Shown here: positions 37,601 to 48,409 of the stretch, piece after piece
Position numbering within the stretch: position 1 is the first letter of the stretch
Layout of the letters: each line of letters opens with the position of its first letter
Origin: Pseudomonas marvdashtae
GTDB lineage: Bacteria > Pseudomonadota > Gammaproteobacteria > Pseudomonadales > Pseudomonadaceae
Length of the DNA stretch: 64,000 nucleotides
NCBI RefSeq assembly: GCF_014268655.2
Contig: NZ_JABWQX020000001.1
Location: 1,394,001-1,458,000, forward strand
Direction of reading: 5' to 3'
The notes under the pieces: model-generated
Told to the model about the DNA's origin: nothing
Seen by the model: the letters and a program-made list of their open reading frames with translations, nothing else
The model's database searches: none
Translations under genes and position numbers: made by a program

Positions 37601-38562
37601 AGTTCCTCGGCGAAGGACGTGACCTGGCCGAGCTGACGGCGCGTTTTGCCGAAGCCAGCCAGGCCGCGTTGGCCGTACCGCAAACGGCGAAAAGCCAGGC
37701 GCCGGTGGAGGCGAAAGTCTTTGCGCCGGTGGCGGAGAAAACCCAGCAGAAGATCGCCGGGTTGTCGATGACGGTGTATCCGGCGCTGGTGGAAGAAGGC
37801 GGCGTGGTCAAGGAAGGGCGCTTCCCAACGCCGGCCGAAGCCGAGTTCCAGCACCGTCGCGCCTTGCAGCGCTTGCTGATGCAGCAACTGGCCGAACCGG
37901 CGAAGTTCCTCCGTGGCAAGCTGCCAGGCCTGACGGAGCTGGGCCTGCTGTACCGCGACTTGGGCCGCATCGACGGCCTGGTGGAAGACATTCTGCTCGC
38001 CAGCCTCGACAGTTGCGTGCTCGAAGGCGAGCCGAGCCTGCCCCGTGACGGCGCCGCACTGGCGGCCCTGGCCGAGCGCAAGCGTGGCGGCTGGACCGAA
38101 CACGCCGAACGCCTGGCGAAGCTGACGCTGGACATTCTCAAGCTCTGGCACGGCCTGCAAAAACGCTTCAAAGGCAAGATCGACCTGGCCCAGGCCGTGG
38201 CCCTGAACGATATTAAACAGCAGCTCAGCCACTTGGTGTATCCGGGTTTCGTACGTGAAACCCCGCATCAGTGGCTCAAGGAACTGCCGCGCTACCTCAA
38301 GGCCGTCGAGCAACGCTTCGAGAAACTCGGCAGCCAGGTGCAGAAAGACCGGGTCTGGAGTGGCGAGTTGTCAAACCTCTGGGCGCAATACCAGGCCCGC
38401 GCGGGCAAACACGCCCAGGAAGGCAAGCGCGATCCGCAGTTGGAGCTGTATCGCTGGTGGTTGGAAGAATATCGGGTGTCGCTGTTCGCCCAGCAGTTGG
38501 GCACCAAGGTGCCGATTTCCGACAAGCGCCTGGGCAAGCAGTGGGGACAGGTGGAACCCTGA
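34651..38562 (+). CDS. hrpA: ATP-dependent RNA helicase HrpA
   Basis: A 1303-residue DEAH-box helicase. Motif I is [20 protein letters not shown] (about 90-109), motif II is [20 protein letters not shown], motif III is SATIDLERF, and motif VI is [20 protein letters not shown]. A helicase-associated domain, an OB fold and the long DUF3418 C-terminal region (about 680-1300) follow, as in E. coli HrpA, which is of similar size and rescues stalled ribosomes. The ATG at 34651 gives [12 protein letters not shown]; its ribosome site is weak. Confidence 0.95.
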   Translation: [1303 protein letters not shown]

Positions 38563-38805
38563 ATGAATTCGGTTAGCGCGACCGATCCTATTTCATAGGG
38601 ACGGCCAGGGAGAATGGGCCAAACGCCAGCGTTTATGGCAAACTTCGCGCCTATAAATGCCGGTCCCGTGGTTTTGAGCTTCAAGGCCACGGGCGGATCG
38701 GAATAAAGCGATGCCTGGGCTGCTTCCCCTGGATGGGAAAAGTCCCTTTGCGTATTGGTACGTCGGTGCCAATACTTTCTGCCTGAACAGATCAGAGAAA
38801 CGACC

Positions 38806-39927
38806 ATGCATAACGTCGTCATCAGCGGCACCGGCCTGTACACCCCGGCCAACAGCATCTCCAACGAAGAGCTGGTGCAATCTTTCAATACCTATGTCGC
38901 GCAGTTCAACGCCGACAACGCCGAGGCCATCGAACGCGGCGAAATCCAAGCATTGACCGAATCCAACGCGGCGTTCATCGAAAAGGCTTCGGGCATCAAG
39001 AGCCGTTTCGTGATGGACAAGGAGGGCATCCTCGATCCGCAACGCATGACGCCGCGCCTGCCTGAGCGTTCCAACGACGAGTGGTCGGTGCTCTGCGAAA
39101 TGGCCGTAGGCGCCGCGAAGCAGGCCCTTGAGCGCGCCGGCCGCACCGCTGCCGACATCGACGGCGTGATCGTCGCTTGTTCCAATCTGCAGCGTCCTTA
39201 TCCGGCCATTGCCATCGAAGTCCAGGAAGCCCTGGGCATCGAAGGGTTCGGCTTCGACATGAACGTAGCCTGTTCTTCGGCGACCTTCGGCATCCAGGCC
39301 GCGGCCAACAGCGTGCAACTGGGCCAGGCCCGGGCGATCCTGATGGTCAACCCGGAAGTCTGCACCGGTCACTTGAATTTCCGCGACCGCGACAGTCATT
39401 TCATCTTCGGCGATGCGGCCACCGCGGTAATCATTGAGCGCGCGGACCAGGCGACATCGCCGTACCAGTTCGACGTGGTCAGCACCAAGCTGCTCACCAA
39501 GTTCTCCAACAACATCCGCAACAATTTCGGCTTCCTCAACCGCGCGGCGGAAGAGGGCCTCGGCACCCGAGACAAACTGTTCGTCCAGGAAGGCCGCAAG
39601 GTGTTCCGTGACGTCTGCCCGATGGTGGCGGAACTGGTCGGCGCTCATTTGGCGGAAAACCAGCTGAACGTCGGCGAAGTGAAGCGTTTCTGGCTGCATC
39701 AGGCCAACCTGAGCATGAACCAGCTGATCGTGCGCAAGCTGCTGGGGCGCGAGGCTAGCGAAGAGGAAGCCCCGGTGATCCTCGACCGCTACGCCAACAC
39801 CAGCTCGGCCGGTTCCGTGATTGCATTCCACATGTATCAGGATGACCTGCCCAGCGGCTCGGTCGCAGTGCTCAGCTCGTTTGGCGCCGGCTACTCGATT
39901 GGCAGCGTGATCCTGCGCAAGCGGTGA
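38806..39927 (+). CDS. Beta-ketoacyl-ACP synthase III family protein (PA3286-like)
   Basis: A 373-residue FabH-fold condensing enzyme. The catalytic triad is visible: Cys in GFDMNVACSSATFGIQAAA, His in RFWLHQANLSMNQL and Asn in DRYANTSSAGSVIAFHMYQD. It is longer than FabH (about 320) because of an insertion near residues 30-60. It closely resembles P. aeruginosa PA3286 as I remember it, reported to take octanoyl-CoA into fatty acid synthesis. The ATG at 38806 has AGAGAAA upstream. It stands alone. Confidence 0.88.
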   Translation: MHNVVISGTGLYTPANSISNEELVQSFNTYVAQFNADNAEAIERGEIQALTESNAAFIEKASGIKSRFVMDKEGILDPQRMTPRLPERSNDEWSVLCEMAVGAAKQALERAGRTAADIDGVIVACSNLQRPYPAIAIEVQEALGIEGFGFDMNVACSSATFGIQAAANSVQLGQARAILMVNPEVCTGHLNFRDRDSHFIFGDAATAVIIERADQATSPYQFDVVSTKLLTKFSNNIRNNFGFLNRAAEEGLGTRDKLFVQEGRKVFRDVCPMVAELVGAHLAENQLNVGEVKRFWLHQANLSMNQLIVRKLLGREASEEEAPVILDRYANTSSAGSVIAFHMYQDDLPSGSVAVLSSFGAGYSIGSVILRKR

Positions 39928-39947
39928 CCTGAACTGCTCGATCTACC

Positions 39948-39975
39948 CGTGGTGAGAGCGCTTGCTCTCACCACG
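39948..39975. repeat. REP-like hairpin
   Basis: CGTGGTGAGAGCG-CTTG-CTCTCACCACG, a diverged REP (GTGAG replaces GCGAGG) 21 bases after the KAS III stop. It could terminate that gene. Confidence 0.75.
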
Positions 39976-40074
39976 ATGGCAACCTGATTTCTCCGCCAAC
40001 GCTCTAGCTTGCCGCTTGCAGCTCACCTCTCGAAGCTGCCCTTCAGTTATTCCGATTCGAAGTAAAAAGTTCCG

Positions 40075-40092
40075 CTGTCATAAAATCTTTAT
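40075..40092 (+). promoter_or_regulatory. Pho-box-like half-site
   Basis: CTGTCATAAAATCTTTAT starts with a perfect Pho-box half (CTGTCAT) and an A-rich spacer, but the second half matches at only three of seven positions. It lies 112 bp before the porin gene of the phosphate-selective (OprP/OprO) family, whose expression is classically under PhoB. Confidence 0.4.
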
Positions 40093-40203
40093 GTGATAGC
40101 AACTTGCCTGACACACCCCGTCGCCAAGATCCCCTCCCAACACCAGCGGGCCCAGTTCCGCGTGTTTTCTAACGCATAGACTACCAACTAGGGGAATTCT
40201 TCG

Positions 40204-41514
40204 ATGATCCGTAAGCACTTCGCAGGTGTTGCCGCCAGCGCACTGGCAATGGCAGTAACCGCCCAGGCTTTCGCCGGCACCGTCACCACCGATGGCGCCG
40301 ATATCGTGGTCAAGACCAAGGGCGGCCTTGAGGTCGCTACCACTGACAAAGAGTTCAGCTTCAAGCTCGGCGGTCGTTTGCAGGCTGACTACAGCCAGTT
40401 CGACGGTATCTACACCGACAATGGCGACAAGGCCGATGCCGCTTACATCCGCCGCGGCTTCCTGGAGCTGTCCGGCGTGCTGTACACGGACTGGGCCTAC
40501 ACCATCAACTACGATTTCTCCCACAACAGCGGCGATTCCGACAACGGTTACTTCGACGAAGCGTCCCTGGCCTACAACGGCTTCAAGCCGGTGTCGATCA
40601 AGGTCGGTCGTTTCGACCCGGACTTCGGCCTGGAAAAAGCCACCAGCTCCAAGTGGGTCACCGCGCCCGAGCGTAACGCCGCCTACGACCTGATCGACTG
40701 GGCGAACGGCCACCAGAACGGCCTGGGCCTGCAAGCCTCCGGCGTCTTCGCCGATTCGTTCTACGCGTCGGCCGGTGTATTCAGCAAAGACACCGACGAC
40801 ACCGACGGCAACAGCATCAAGCAGGCCAACGGTCGCTTCGTGTTCGCCCCGATGCACGAAGCCGGCAACGTGCTGCACTTCGGTTTGAACGTGGCCTCCC
40901 GCGACGTTTCCGACACCGCATTCGACGCCCGTTATCGCTCCCGTCTGGGCATGCGTGGTGTCGAGACCCTGGGTGGCAACGACGCCGGTCCTAACGGTAA
41001 CCGTCCGGTCCTGGGCGGCGCCAACAACTCGCCGGCCGGTTCCTACGACACCGATACCGCTTTCGGCCTGGAAGCCGCGTTCGCCATGGGTCCAGCCTCG
41101 ATCCAAGGTGAATACATCACCCGCAAGACCAAGGCTGACAGCGACGCCTTCGAAGACCTCAAGGGCCATGGCTTCTACGTGCAGGGTGCCTACACCATCA
41201 CCGGTGAGTCCCGTGGTTATAAAATCGGCAAGTTCGATTCGATCAAGCCTCAGAACAAATCCATCGGTGCCTGGGAAGTGTTCTACCGCTTCGACAGCAT
41301 GACCGTCGAAGACGACAACATCACCACCGCCACCGCGACCCGTGATGTGGGCGATGCCGAAGCCAAGGTGCACAACCTGGGCGTCAACTGGTACGCCAAC
41401 GAAGCGGTGAAGATCTCTGCCGCCTACGTCAAGGCCAAGACCGACAACGTGACCAACGTCAACGGCGACGACGACGGCAAGGGTGTGGTGGTACGTGCCC
41501 AGTACGTGTTCTAA
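40204..41514 (+). CDS. OprP/OprO family porin
   Basis: A 436-residue outer-membrane porin. The signal peptide is [24 protein letters not shown]. The barrel has the OprP/OprO pattern, with [20 protein letters not shown], then [20 protein letters not shown] and [20 protein letters not shown], and ends in a C-terminal Phe (VVRAQYVF). OprP/OprO channels take up phosphate or polyphosphate; exact specificity depends on constriction residues I cannot place by eye. An excellent intrinsic terminator follows. Confidence 0.88.
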   Translation: MIRKHFAGVAASALAMAVTAQAFAGTVTTDGADIVVKTKGGLEVATTDKEFSFKLGGRLQADYSQFDGIYTDNGDKADAAYIRRGFLELSGVLYTDWAYTINYDFSHNSGDSDNGYFDEASLAYNGFKPVSIKVGRFDPDFGLEKATSSKWVTAPERNAAYDLIDWANGHQNGLGLQASGVFADSFYASAGVFSKDTDDTDGNSIKQANGRFVFAPMHEAGNVLHFGLNVASRDVSDTAFDARYRSRLGMRGVETLGGNDAGPNGNRPVLGGANNSPAGSYDTDTAFGLEAAFAMGPASIQGEYITRKTKADSDAFEDLKGHGFYVQGAYTITGESRGYKIGKFDSIKPQNKSIGAWEVFYRFDSMTVEDDNITTATATRDVGDAEAKVHNLGVNWYANEAVKISAAYVKAKTDNVTNVNGDDDGKGVVVRAQYVF

Positions 41515-41566
41515 ATCGCTTTGACTTGATACACCGCTCCACTTTCATCTGTTACAGCTCCTTTCG

Positions 41567-41592
41567 ACCCCGCCACTGGCGGGGTTTTTTTT
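41567..41592 (+). terminator. Intrinsic terminator after the porin gene
   Basis: ACCCCGCC-ACT-GGCGGGGT followed by a run of eight T. A strong, textbook rho-independent terminator, 52 bases after the porin stop. Confidence 0.95.
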
Positions 41593-41650
41593 AGCCCGCA
41601 CGGTCCGAATCGGCGATACTCGCCCCATCACCTGGATCACGGGGAACTGC

Positions 41651-42775
41651 ATGCCGCTTCACGTTCTGGACAGTCTGTCCGCCATCGCGCCACATGAGTG
41701 GGACGCGCTGGTGCCCGCCAATCAACCTTTCTTGCGCCACGCCTTTCTAAGCGCCCTCGAAGACAGCGCCAGCCTGGGCGCGCATTCCGGTTGGCAGCCC
41801 GAGCACCTGTTGCACATCGAAGAGGGACGCTTGCTGGCGGCCTTGCCCAGTTATCGCAAGTGGCATTCCTACGGTGAGTATGTGTTCGATCACGGCTGGG
41901 CCGATGCCTGCGCCCGGGCCGGCATCGAGTATTATCCCAAGCTGTTGACGGCGGTGCCGTTCAGCCCGGTCAGCGGTCCGCGGTTGTTGGCGGCGTGTGT
42001 GGAGGATGGCTTGGAATTGCTCGGCAGCCTGCCGGGTTATCTGGAAATCGAAGCGCTCTCCAGCGCCCACATCAACTTCACCGATCCTTTCACCGACGCG
42101 GCGCTGGCTGGGCAGGAGGGCTGGCTGCAGCGGATCGGTTGCCAATACCACTGGCAGAATCGCGGTTACCGGGACTTCCAGGATTTCCTCGATGCGCTCA
42201 GTTCCCGCAAGCGCAAGCAGATGCGCAAGGAACGCGAGCAAGTGGCGGGGCAGGGCATAGAATTCGAGTGGCTTGAAGGCCATCAACTGGACGAGGCGCA
42301 GTGGGATTTTGTCTACGCCTGCTACGCCAACACCTACGCAGTGCGACGGCAGGCGCCGTACCTGACCCGGGCGTTTTTCAGCCTGTTGGCCGAGCGCATG
42401 CCCGAGGCCATTCGCGTGGTCCTGGCCAAGCAAGGTTCGCGGCCGGTGGCAATGGCGTTCAGTCTGGTGGGGGGCGACAGCTTTTATGGGCGGTACTGGG
42501 GATGCTTGGCGGAGTTCGACCGCCTGCACTTCGAAACCTGTTTCTACCAAGGCATGGACTATGCGATAGCCAACGGTTTGCAGCGCTTTGACGCCGGCGC
42601 CCAGGGTGAGCACAAGTTGATCCGCGGCTTCGAACCGGTGATTACCCGCTCGTGGCACTACTTGCGTCATCCGGGCCTGAAAGCGGCTGTGGCGGATTTC
42701 CTCATGCGCGAGCATGAAGGGGTGCTGGCGTATGCCGAAGAGGCGAAAGCAGCACTGCCTTATCGGCAGTGCTGA
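41651..42775 (+). CDS. GNAT/FemAB-like protein (DUF482)
   Basis: A 374-residue protein of the DUF482 (peptidogalycan biosynthesis/recognition) family, related to the GNAT-type FemAB aminoacyl transferases. Typical segments are FLRHAFLSALEDSASLG, FDHGWADACARAGIEYYPKL, AVPFSPVSGPRLLA and DAGAQGEHKLIRGFEP. The reaction is not known for most members. It stands alone, 58 bases after the porin terminator. Confidence 0.87.
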   Translation: MPLHVLDSLSAIAPHEWDALVPANQPFLRHAFLSALEDSASLGAHSGWQPEHLLHIEEGRLLAALPSYRKWHSYGEYVFDHGWADACARAGIEYYPKLLTAVPFSPVSGPRLLAACVEDGLELLGSLPGYLEIEALSSAHINFTDPFTDAALAGQEGWLQRIGCQYHWQNRGYRDFQDFLDALSSRKRKQMRKEREQVAGQGIEFEWLEGHQLDEAQWDFVYACYANTYAVRRQAPYLTRAFFSLLAERMPEAIRVVLAKQGSRPVAMAFSLVGGDSFYGRYWGCLAEFDRLHFETCFYQGMDYAIANGLQRFDAGAQGEHKLIRGFEPVITRSWHYLRHPGLKAAVADFLMREHEGVLAYAEEAKAALPYRQC

Positions 42776-42799
42776 GGTTGCTAATGGTCATTACAACAC

Positions 42800-42833
42800 C
42801 CTGTGGCGAGGGAGCAAGCTCCCTCGCCACAGG
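42800..42833. repeat. REP element (single)
   Basis: CCTGTGGCGAGGGAGC-AA-GCTCCCTCGCCACAGG, a perfect stem, between the ends of two convergent genes (DUF482 and ABC transporter); it may stop both transcripts. Confidence 0.92.
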
Positions 42834-42852
42834 TTTTGTGCAGACTCCGGGC

Positions 42853-44694
<1,842 letters not shown>

Positions 44695-44770
44695 AGCCCG
44701 GGCGAGGGCTCTCCTTCTTTGCTGTGAGCGGCGCGGGGTTGCCGGCGCCGCTCAGGCTTGCCCTGTGCGT

Positions 44771-45334
44771 TTAGTCGATGCGCTTGGCCGACTTGATGAT
44801 CACAGGATCGATCGGCACGTTTTGCATGCCTGACTTAGTGGTGGTCTGGGAGTTGACGATGACGTCTACCACGTCCATGCCCTTGACCACTTTGGCGAAC
44901 ACCGCGTAGCCGGCGTCGCGGCCCGGATCGAGGAAAGCGTTGTCAGCCACGTTGATGAAAAACTGGCTGGTGGCCGAATCCGGGTTGGAAGTGCGAGCCA
45001 TCGACAAGGTGCCGCGAACGTTGTGCAAGCCGTTGCTGGCTTCGTTCTTGATCGGCGCCTTGGTGTCTTTCTGTTGCATCTGCTGGGTAAAGCCGCCGCC
45101 CTGGGCCATGAAGCCTGGGATCACGCGGTGGAAAATCGTGTTGTTGTAGAAGCCGCTGTCAACGTACTCAAGGAAATTCTTGGTACTGATGGGCGCCTTG
45201 ACCGGGTCCAGTTCGATTTCGATCTGGCCGTTGGTGGTATCCAGCAAGACGTGTGGCGCCTTGGCTGGTTGCGCGGCCATCAGGTTGGCGGCAAACAGGA
45301 CGGAGCCGGCGGCGAGGGCGATTTTTTTCAGCAT
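44771..45334 (-). CDS. ppiA: Periplasmic peptidyl-prolyl isomerase A
   Basis: A 187-residue cyclophilin with a signal peptide (about residues 1-20, cleaved near LMA-AQPA). The active-site segment [20 protein letters not shown] carries the catalytic Arg, and [20 protein letters not shown] is the cyclophilin core. The product is a periplasmic foldase that isomerises prolyl bonds. It lies 4 bases after the hydrolase stop on the same strand, so it is probably cotranscribed with it. Confidence 0.93.
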   Translation of the reverse strand: MLKKIALAAGSVLFAANLMAAQPAKAPHVLLDTTNGQIEIELDPVKAPISTKNFLEYVDSGFYNNTIFHRVIPGFMAQGGGFTQQMQQKDTKAPIKNEASNGLHNVRGTLSMARTSNPDSATSQFFINVADNAFLDPGRDAGYAVFAKVVKGMDVVDVIVNSQTTTKSGMQNVPIDPVIIKSAKRID

Positions 45335-45338
45335 GGGT

Positions 45339-46142
45339 TCAGTGATCCTGGGTAGTGGAATCGATTGCGGTCAAGAATTCGAGCAGGGTCTGGTTGAAGC
45401 GTTCGGGTTGATCCAGCGGTGTAGCGTGCCGTGAATCGGCGATGACCGCCAGTCGTGCGTCAGGCAAAAGCTTCGTATAAGCCTCTTTCAGCGCCACCGG
45501 GGTGTAGTCGTGGTCGGCGCAAATGATGAGGGTTGGACAGGCGATGTGCGACAGGTGTTCCTGCACACCCCAGCCGACGATGGCGTCGAAACTGGCGAGA
45601 TAGGCGCGTTTGTCGTTCTGTGCCCAGCGTCGGGCCATTTCCAGGCGCAGCTCGGTTTGCTCGGGCTTGGGGAACAATTTGGCGCCGAGGGCCTTGCCGA
45701 TGGTTTCAAGGCTCAGCAGGCGCATCAAGCTCCAGCGCTTGAACCATTGCCAGCAATCGTCGGGCGTGCGGACTTTGACTTCAGGGGCGCTGTTGACAAT
45801 GCACAGGCTCTTGACCCGTGCGGGTTCATCCACGGCCAACTGGAAACCAATCATGCCGCCCATGGACCAGCCCACCAAGTGCACCGGGCCTAGGTCGAGG
45901 TGGTCGATCAGGGCGCACAGGTCGGCGCTGAAGCCTTCGATGCTGTAGCGCTCGCGGGGCTTGTCGGAGCGACCGTGGCCGCGCACATCGGGCACGATCA
46001 GGCGATAACGGGCGGACAACACCGGGATCTGTCTTTCCCAGTCCCGCGTGCTCGAGCCCAACCCGTGGACCAGCACCAGGGGCGCGCCGTGGCCGTACTC
46101 TTCGTAATGCAGGTTGCAACCTTCGTGCTCGAAATAGGCCAT
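45339..46142 (-). CDS. Alpha/beta hydrolase
   Basis: A 267-residue alpha/beta hydrolase. The oxyanion/HG region is [20 protein letters not shown], the nucleophile elbow is [20 protein letters not shown] (Ser about 98), the acid lies near [13 protein letters not shown], and the His is in [18 protein letters not shown]. The catalytic triad is complete. The specific esterase, lactonase or carboxylesterase reaction cannot be told. It is 14 bases from the LysR gene stop and 4 bases before ppiA, all on the minus strand. Confidence 0.88.
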   Translation of the reverse strand: MAYFEHEGCNLHYEEYGHGAPLVLVHGLGSSTRDWERQIPVLSARYRLIVPDVRGHGRSDKPRERYSIEGFSADLCALIDHLDLGPVHLVGWSMGGMIGFQLAVDEPARVKSLCIVNSAPEVKVRTPDDCWQWFKRWSLMRLLSLETIGKALGAKLFPKPEQTELRLEMARRWAQNDKRAYLASFDAIVGWGVQEHLSHIACPTLIICADHDYTPVALKEAYTKLLPDARLAVIADSRHATPLDQPERFNQTLLEFLTAIDSTTQDH

Positions 46143-46156
46143 CGGCGAAATCCTTG

Positions 46157-47080
46157 TCAGGCTTGTTCAGGGGCGGCGAACGGCGCATCCAGCGGCGCGG
46201 TGTCAAAGGTGCGCAGCAGTTCGATGAGGATTTGCGTGGCCGGGCCCAGGGGTTTTTCCTTGTTTGAGAACAGATAGAAGGTCGAGTTGCGGCTGCCTCC
46301 CTGTTCCAAGGGTAGACGCTTGAGCAAGCCTTCCTTGAGTTCTCGCTCGATCATATGGCGGGGCAGCCAGGCGAATCCCAACCCGCTGCCGACAAAACTC
46401 GCGGCGGTAGCCAGGCTGCCGACGGTCCAGCGCTGTTCGGCACCGAGCCAGCCGACATCTCGGGGTTGCTGGCGGCCGGAGTCGCGGATGACTACTTGCA
46501 ACTGGCTTTCCAGGTCCTGGAAGTTCAGCTCGCGATTGAGGCGGTGCAAGGCATGTTCGGGATGGGCCACCGCGATGAACTCCACATCGCTCAGTTCCGC
46601 GCCCAGGTATCCGGGAATGCTGAAACCGCTGATGGCCAGGTCCGCCACGCCTTCGAGCAGCACTTCTTCGACCCCCGACAACACTTCCTCGCGCAGCCGC
46701 ACCCGGCAGCCACGGCTTTGCGGCATGAATGCCGTCAGGGCGCGCACGAGGCGGGCGTTGGGGTAGGCCGCGTCGACTACCAGCCGGACTTCGGCTTCCC
46801 AGCCTTGCTCCATGTGGTGGGCCAGGTCTTCCAATTGGCTGGCCTGTTTCACCAATTGCCGGGAGCGGCGCAACAGCACACCACCGGCTTCGGTCAGCAC
46901 GGCCTTGCGCCCGTCGATGCGCAGCAACGGTACGCCGAGCTGATCCTGCATGCGCGCGACGGTGTAGCTCACCGAGGATTGGGAGCGGTGCAGCACTTCG
47001 GCAGCCTGGGCGAAACCACCGTGGTCCACCACCGCCTGCAACGTTCGCCACTGATCAAGGGTCACGCGGGGCGCTTTCAT
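46157..47080 (-). CDS. LysR family transcriptional regulator
   Basis: A 307-residue LysR regulator. The helix-turn-helix is DQWRTLQAVVDHGGFAQAAE then VLHRSQSSVSYTVARMQDQL; the effector domain covers about 90-300. The ATG at 47080 has GAGGAG 9 bases upstream, which decides it against the longer frame to 47170. It is divergent from a small periplasmic-protein gene and lies about 500 bp from azoR, whose relatives are often controlled by such regulators. Confidence 0.92.
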   Translation of the reverse strand: MKAPRVTLDQWRTLQAVVDHGGFAQAAEVLHRSQSSVSYTVARMQDQLGVPLLRIDGRKAVLTEAGGVLLRRSRQLVKQASQLEDLAHHMEQGWEAEVRLVVDAAYPNARLVRALTAFMPQSRGCRVRLREEVLSGVEEVLLEGVADLAISGFSIPGYLGAELSDVEFIAVAHPEHALHRLNRELNFQDLESQLQVVIRDSGRQQPRDVGWLGAEQRWTVGSLATAASFVGSGLGFAWLPRHMIERELKEGLLKRLPLEQGGSRNSTFYLFSNKEKPLGPATQILIELLRTFDTAPLDAPFAAPEQA

Positions 47081-47130
47081 ATTGAGCTCCTCTTGTCCTA
47101 AGCTGGCGGTCCCTTGGTGGAGACTGCCGA

Positions 47131-47445
47131 ATGAAGAAAATCTGTTGTGCGTTGCTGGCCCTGTTGCCATTGACCGCGTTCGCCTACCCGATCGATGTGG
47201 AAAAACACCTCAACGGCCTGAGCATCGACTACACCGCCTACGACACCGATGCCGATATTGGCTCGATCCAAGTCAACAACTACGGCAACACGGACGCGGC
47301 TTGCGCCGTGGTTTTCCGCAACGGCCCCGAAGCGCCGCGCACCCGCAAGATCGAAGTCGCCGCCGGCAAATTCAAGAACGCCACCGCCAAGTTCAACCGC
47401 AACATCATCAAGCTGCGCATCGAGCTGACCTGTAAGCCGAAGTAG
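47131..47445 (+). CDS. Small periplasmic protein, unknown function
   Basis: A 104-residue protein with a signal peptide (MKKICCALLALLPLTAFA). The mature part has SIDYTAYDTDADIGSIQVNN, KIEVAAGKFKNATAKFNRN and two cysteines (AACAVVF and LTCKPK) that could form a disulfide. It is conserved in Pseudomonas and sometimes labelled as a phosphoglycerate kinase, for which the sequence shows no support. It is divergent from the LysR gene. Confidence 0.75.
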   Translation: MKKICCALLALLPLTAFAYPIDVEKHLNGLSIDYTAYDTDADIGSIQVNNYGNTDAACAVVFRNGPEAPRTRKIEVAAGKFKNATAKFNRNIIKLRIELTCKPK

Positions 47446-47491
47446 CCAACGGCGGGCAGCGTCGCTAGGCGTGCTCCGCTTATAAACGAAA

Positions 47492-47535
47492 ATATCGATG
47501 CATTGCAGCAATTATTTGCGCTTTTTCATCGATAT
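47492..47535. promoter_or_regulatory. Inverted repeat upstream of azoR
   Basis: ATATCGATG (47492-47500) and CATCGATAT (47527-47535) are perfect inverted 9-mers separated by 26 bases, located 60-104 bp before azoR. LysR regulators commonly bind two such spaced sites, and a LysR gene lies nearby. Confidence 0.5.
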
Positions 47536-47595
47536 GATCGCGCTTAACCTTCACTCCATCGACTGACAACATTCTCAGATGGAGCCTACAAAGCC

Positions 47596-48195
47596 ATGTC
47601 CCGCGTCCTGATCATCGAAAGCAGTGCCCGCCAGCAAGATTCGATTTCCCGCCAACTGACCCAGACCTTCATCAACCAGTGGAAAGCCGCACACCCGGCC
47701 GATGAGATCAGCGTTCGTGACCTGGCCGTCAATCCGGTGCCGCACCTGGACGCCAACTTGCTGGGTGGCTGGATGAAACCGGCCGAGCAGCGCAACGACA
47801 TCGAGAACGCTTCGCTGGAGCGCTCCAACCAACTGACCGACGAACTGCTGGCCGCCGACGTACTGGTGATGGCCGCGCCGATGTACAACTTCGCGATTCC
47901 CAGCACCTTGAAAGCCTGGCTGGACCACGTATTGCGTGCTGGCGTGACGTTCAAGTACACCCCCACCGGTCCCCAGGGTTTATTGACCGGCAAGCGCGCC
48001 TTCGTCCTGACCGCCCGCGGCGGCATCCATGCAGGCGGCAGCACCGACCACCAGGAACCGTACCTGCGCCAGGTGATGGGCTTCGTCGGTATCCACGATG
48101 TCACGTTCATCCATGCCGAAGGCTTGAACCTGGGCGGTGACTTCCAGGAGAAGGGCTTGAATCAGGCCAACGCCAAGCTGTCCCAAGTCGCCTGA
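47596..48195 (+). CDS. azoR: FMN-dependent NADH-azoreductase
   Basis: A 199-residue flavodoxin-like azoreductase/quinone reductase that uses NADH and FMN to reduce azo dyes and quinones. Diagnostic segments are VLIIESSARQQDSISRQLTQ (FMN phosphate loop), MAAPMYNFAIPSTLKAWLDH and RGGIHAGGSTDHQEPYLRQV. Length matches AzoR. GATGGAGCC precedes the ATG. A pair of ATCGAT-type sites lies upstream and an intrinsic terminator follows. Confidence 0.93.
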   Translation: MSRVLIIESSARQQDSISRQLTQTFINQWKAAHPADEISVRDLAVNPVPHLDANLLGGWMKPAEQRNDIENASLERSNQLTDELLAADVLVMAAPMYNFAIPSTLKAWLDHVLRAGVTFKYTPTGPQGLLTGKRAFVLTARGGIHAGGSTDHQEPYLRQVMGFVGIHDVTFIHAEGLNLGGDFQEKGLNQANAKLSQVA

Positions 48196-48304
48196 TCCGT
48201 TAATCCTCGGGTAATCGCCAAGTGGTCTAGTGACTCGGCGCTTCCCTTCAAACTGTTTTGCGCATCGAACCTCCCTTTGCACTTATTGCTCCCTGAGTGC
48301 ATCA

Positions 48305-48342
48305 GCCCGATTGAACGCTTAAGCGAGATCGGGCTTTTTTTT
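48305..48342 (+). terminator. Intrinsic terminator after azoR
   Basis: GCCCGAT...ATCGGGC encloses the inner palindrome CGCTTAAGCG, and eight T follow. It stands 110 bp after the azoR stop. The gap between could hold a small RNA ending at this stem, but no convincing promoter is visible. Confidence 0.8.
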
Positions 48343-48409
48343 GCCTGCGATCTCATGGCTCCCACTGTTCAAAACCGTTATCTTCGCCGCCATTCGAAAC
48401 GAGGGCGGT

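Noticed and set aside
48196..48342. Small RNA between azoR and the EamA gene
   Set aside because: The terminator is good, but no convincing promoter pair was found in the 110 bases before it; the stem is explained as the azoR terminator.
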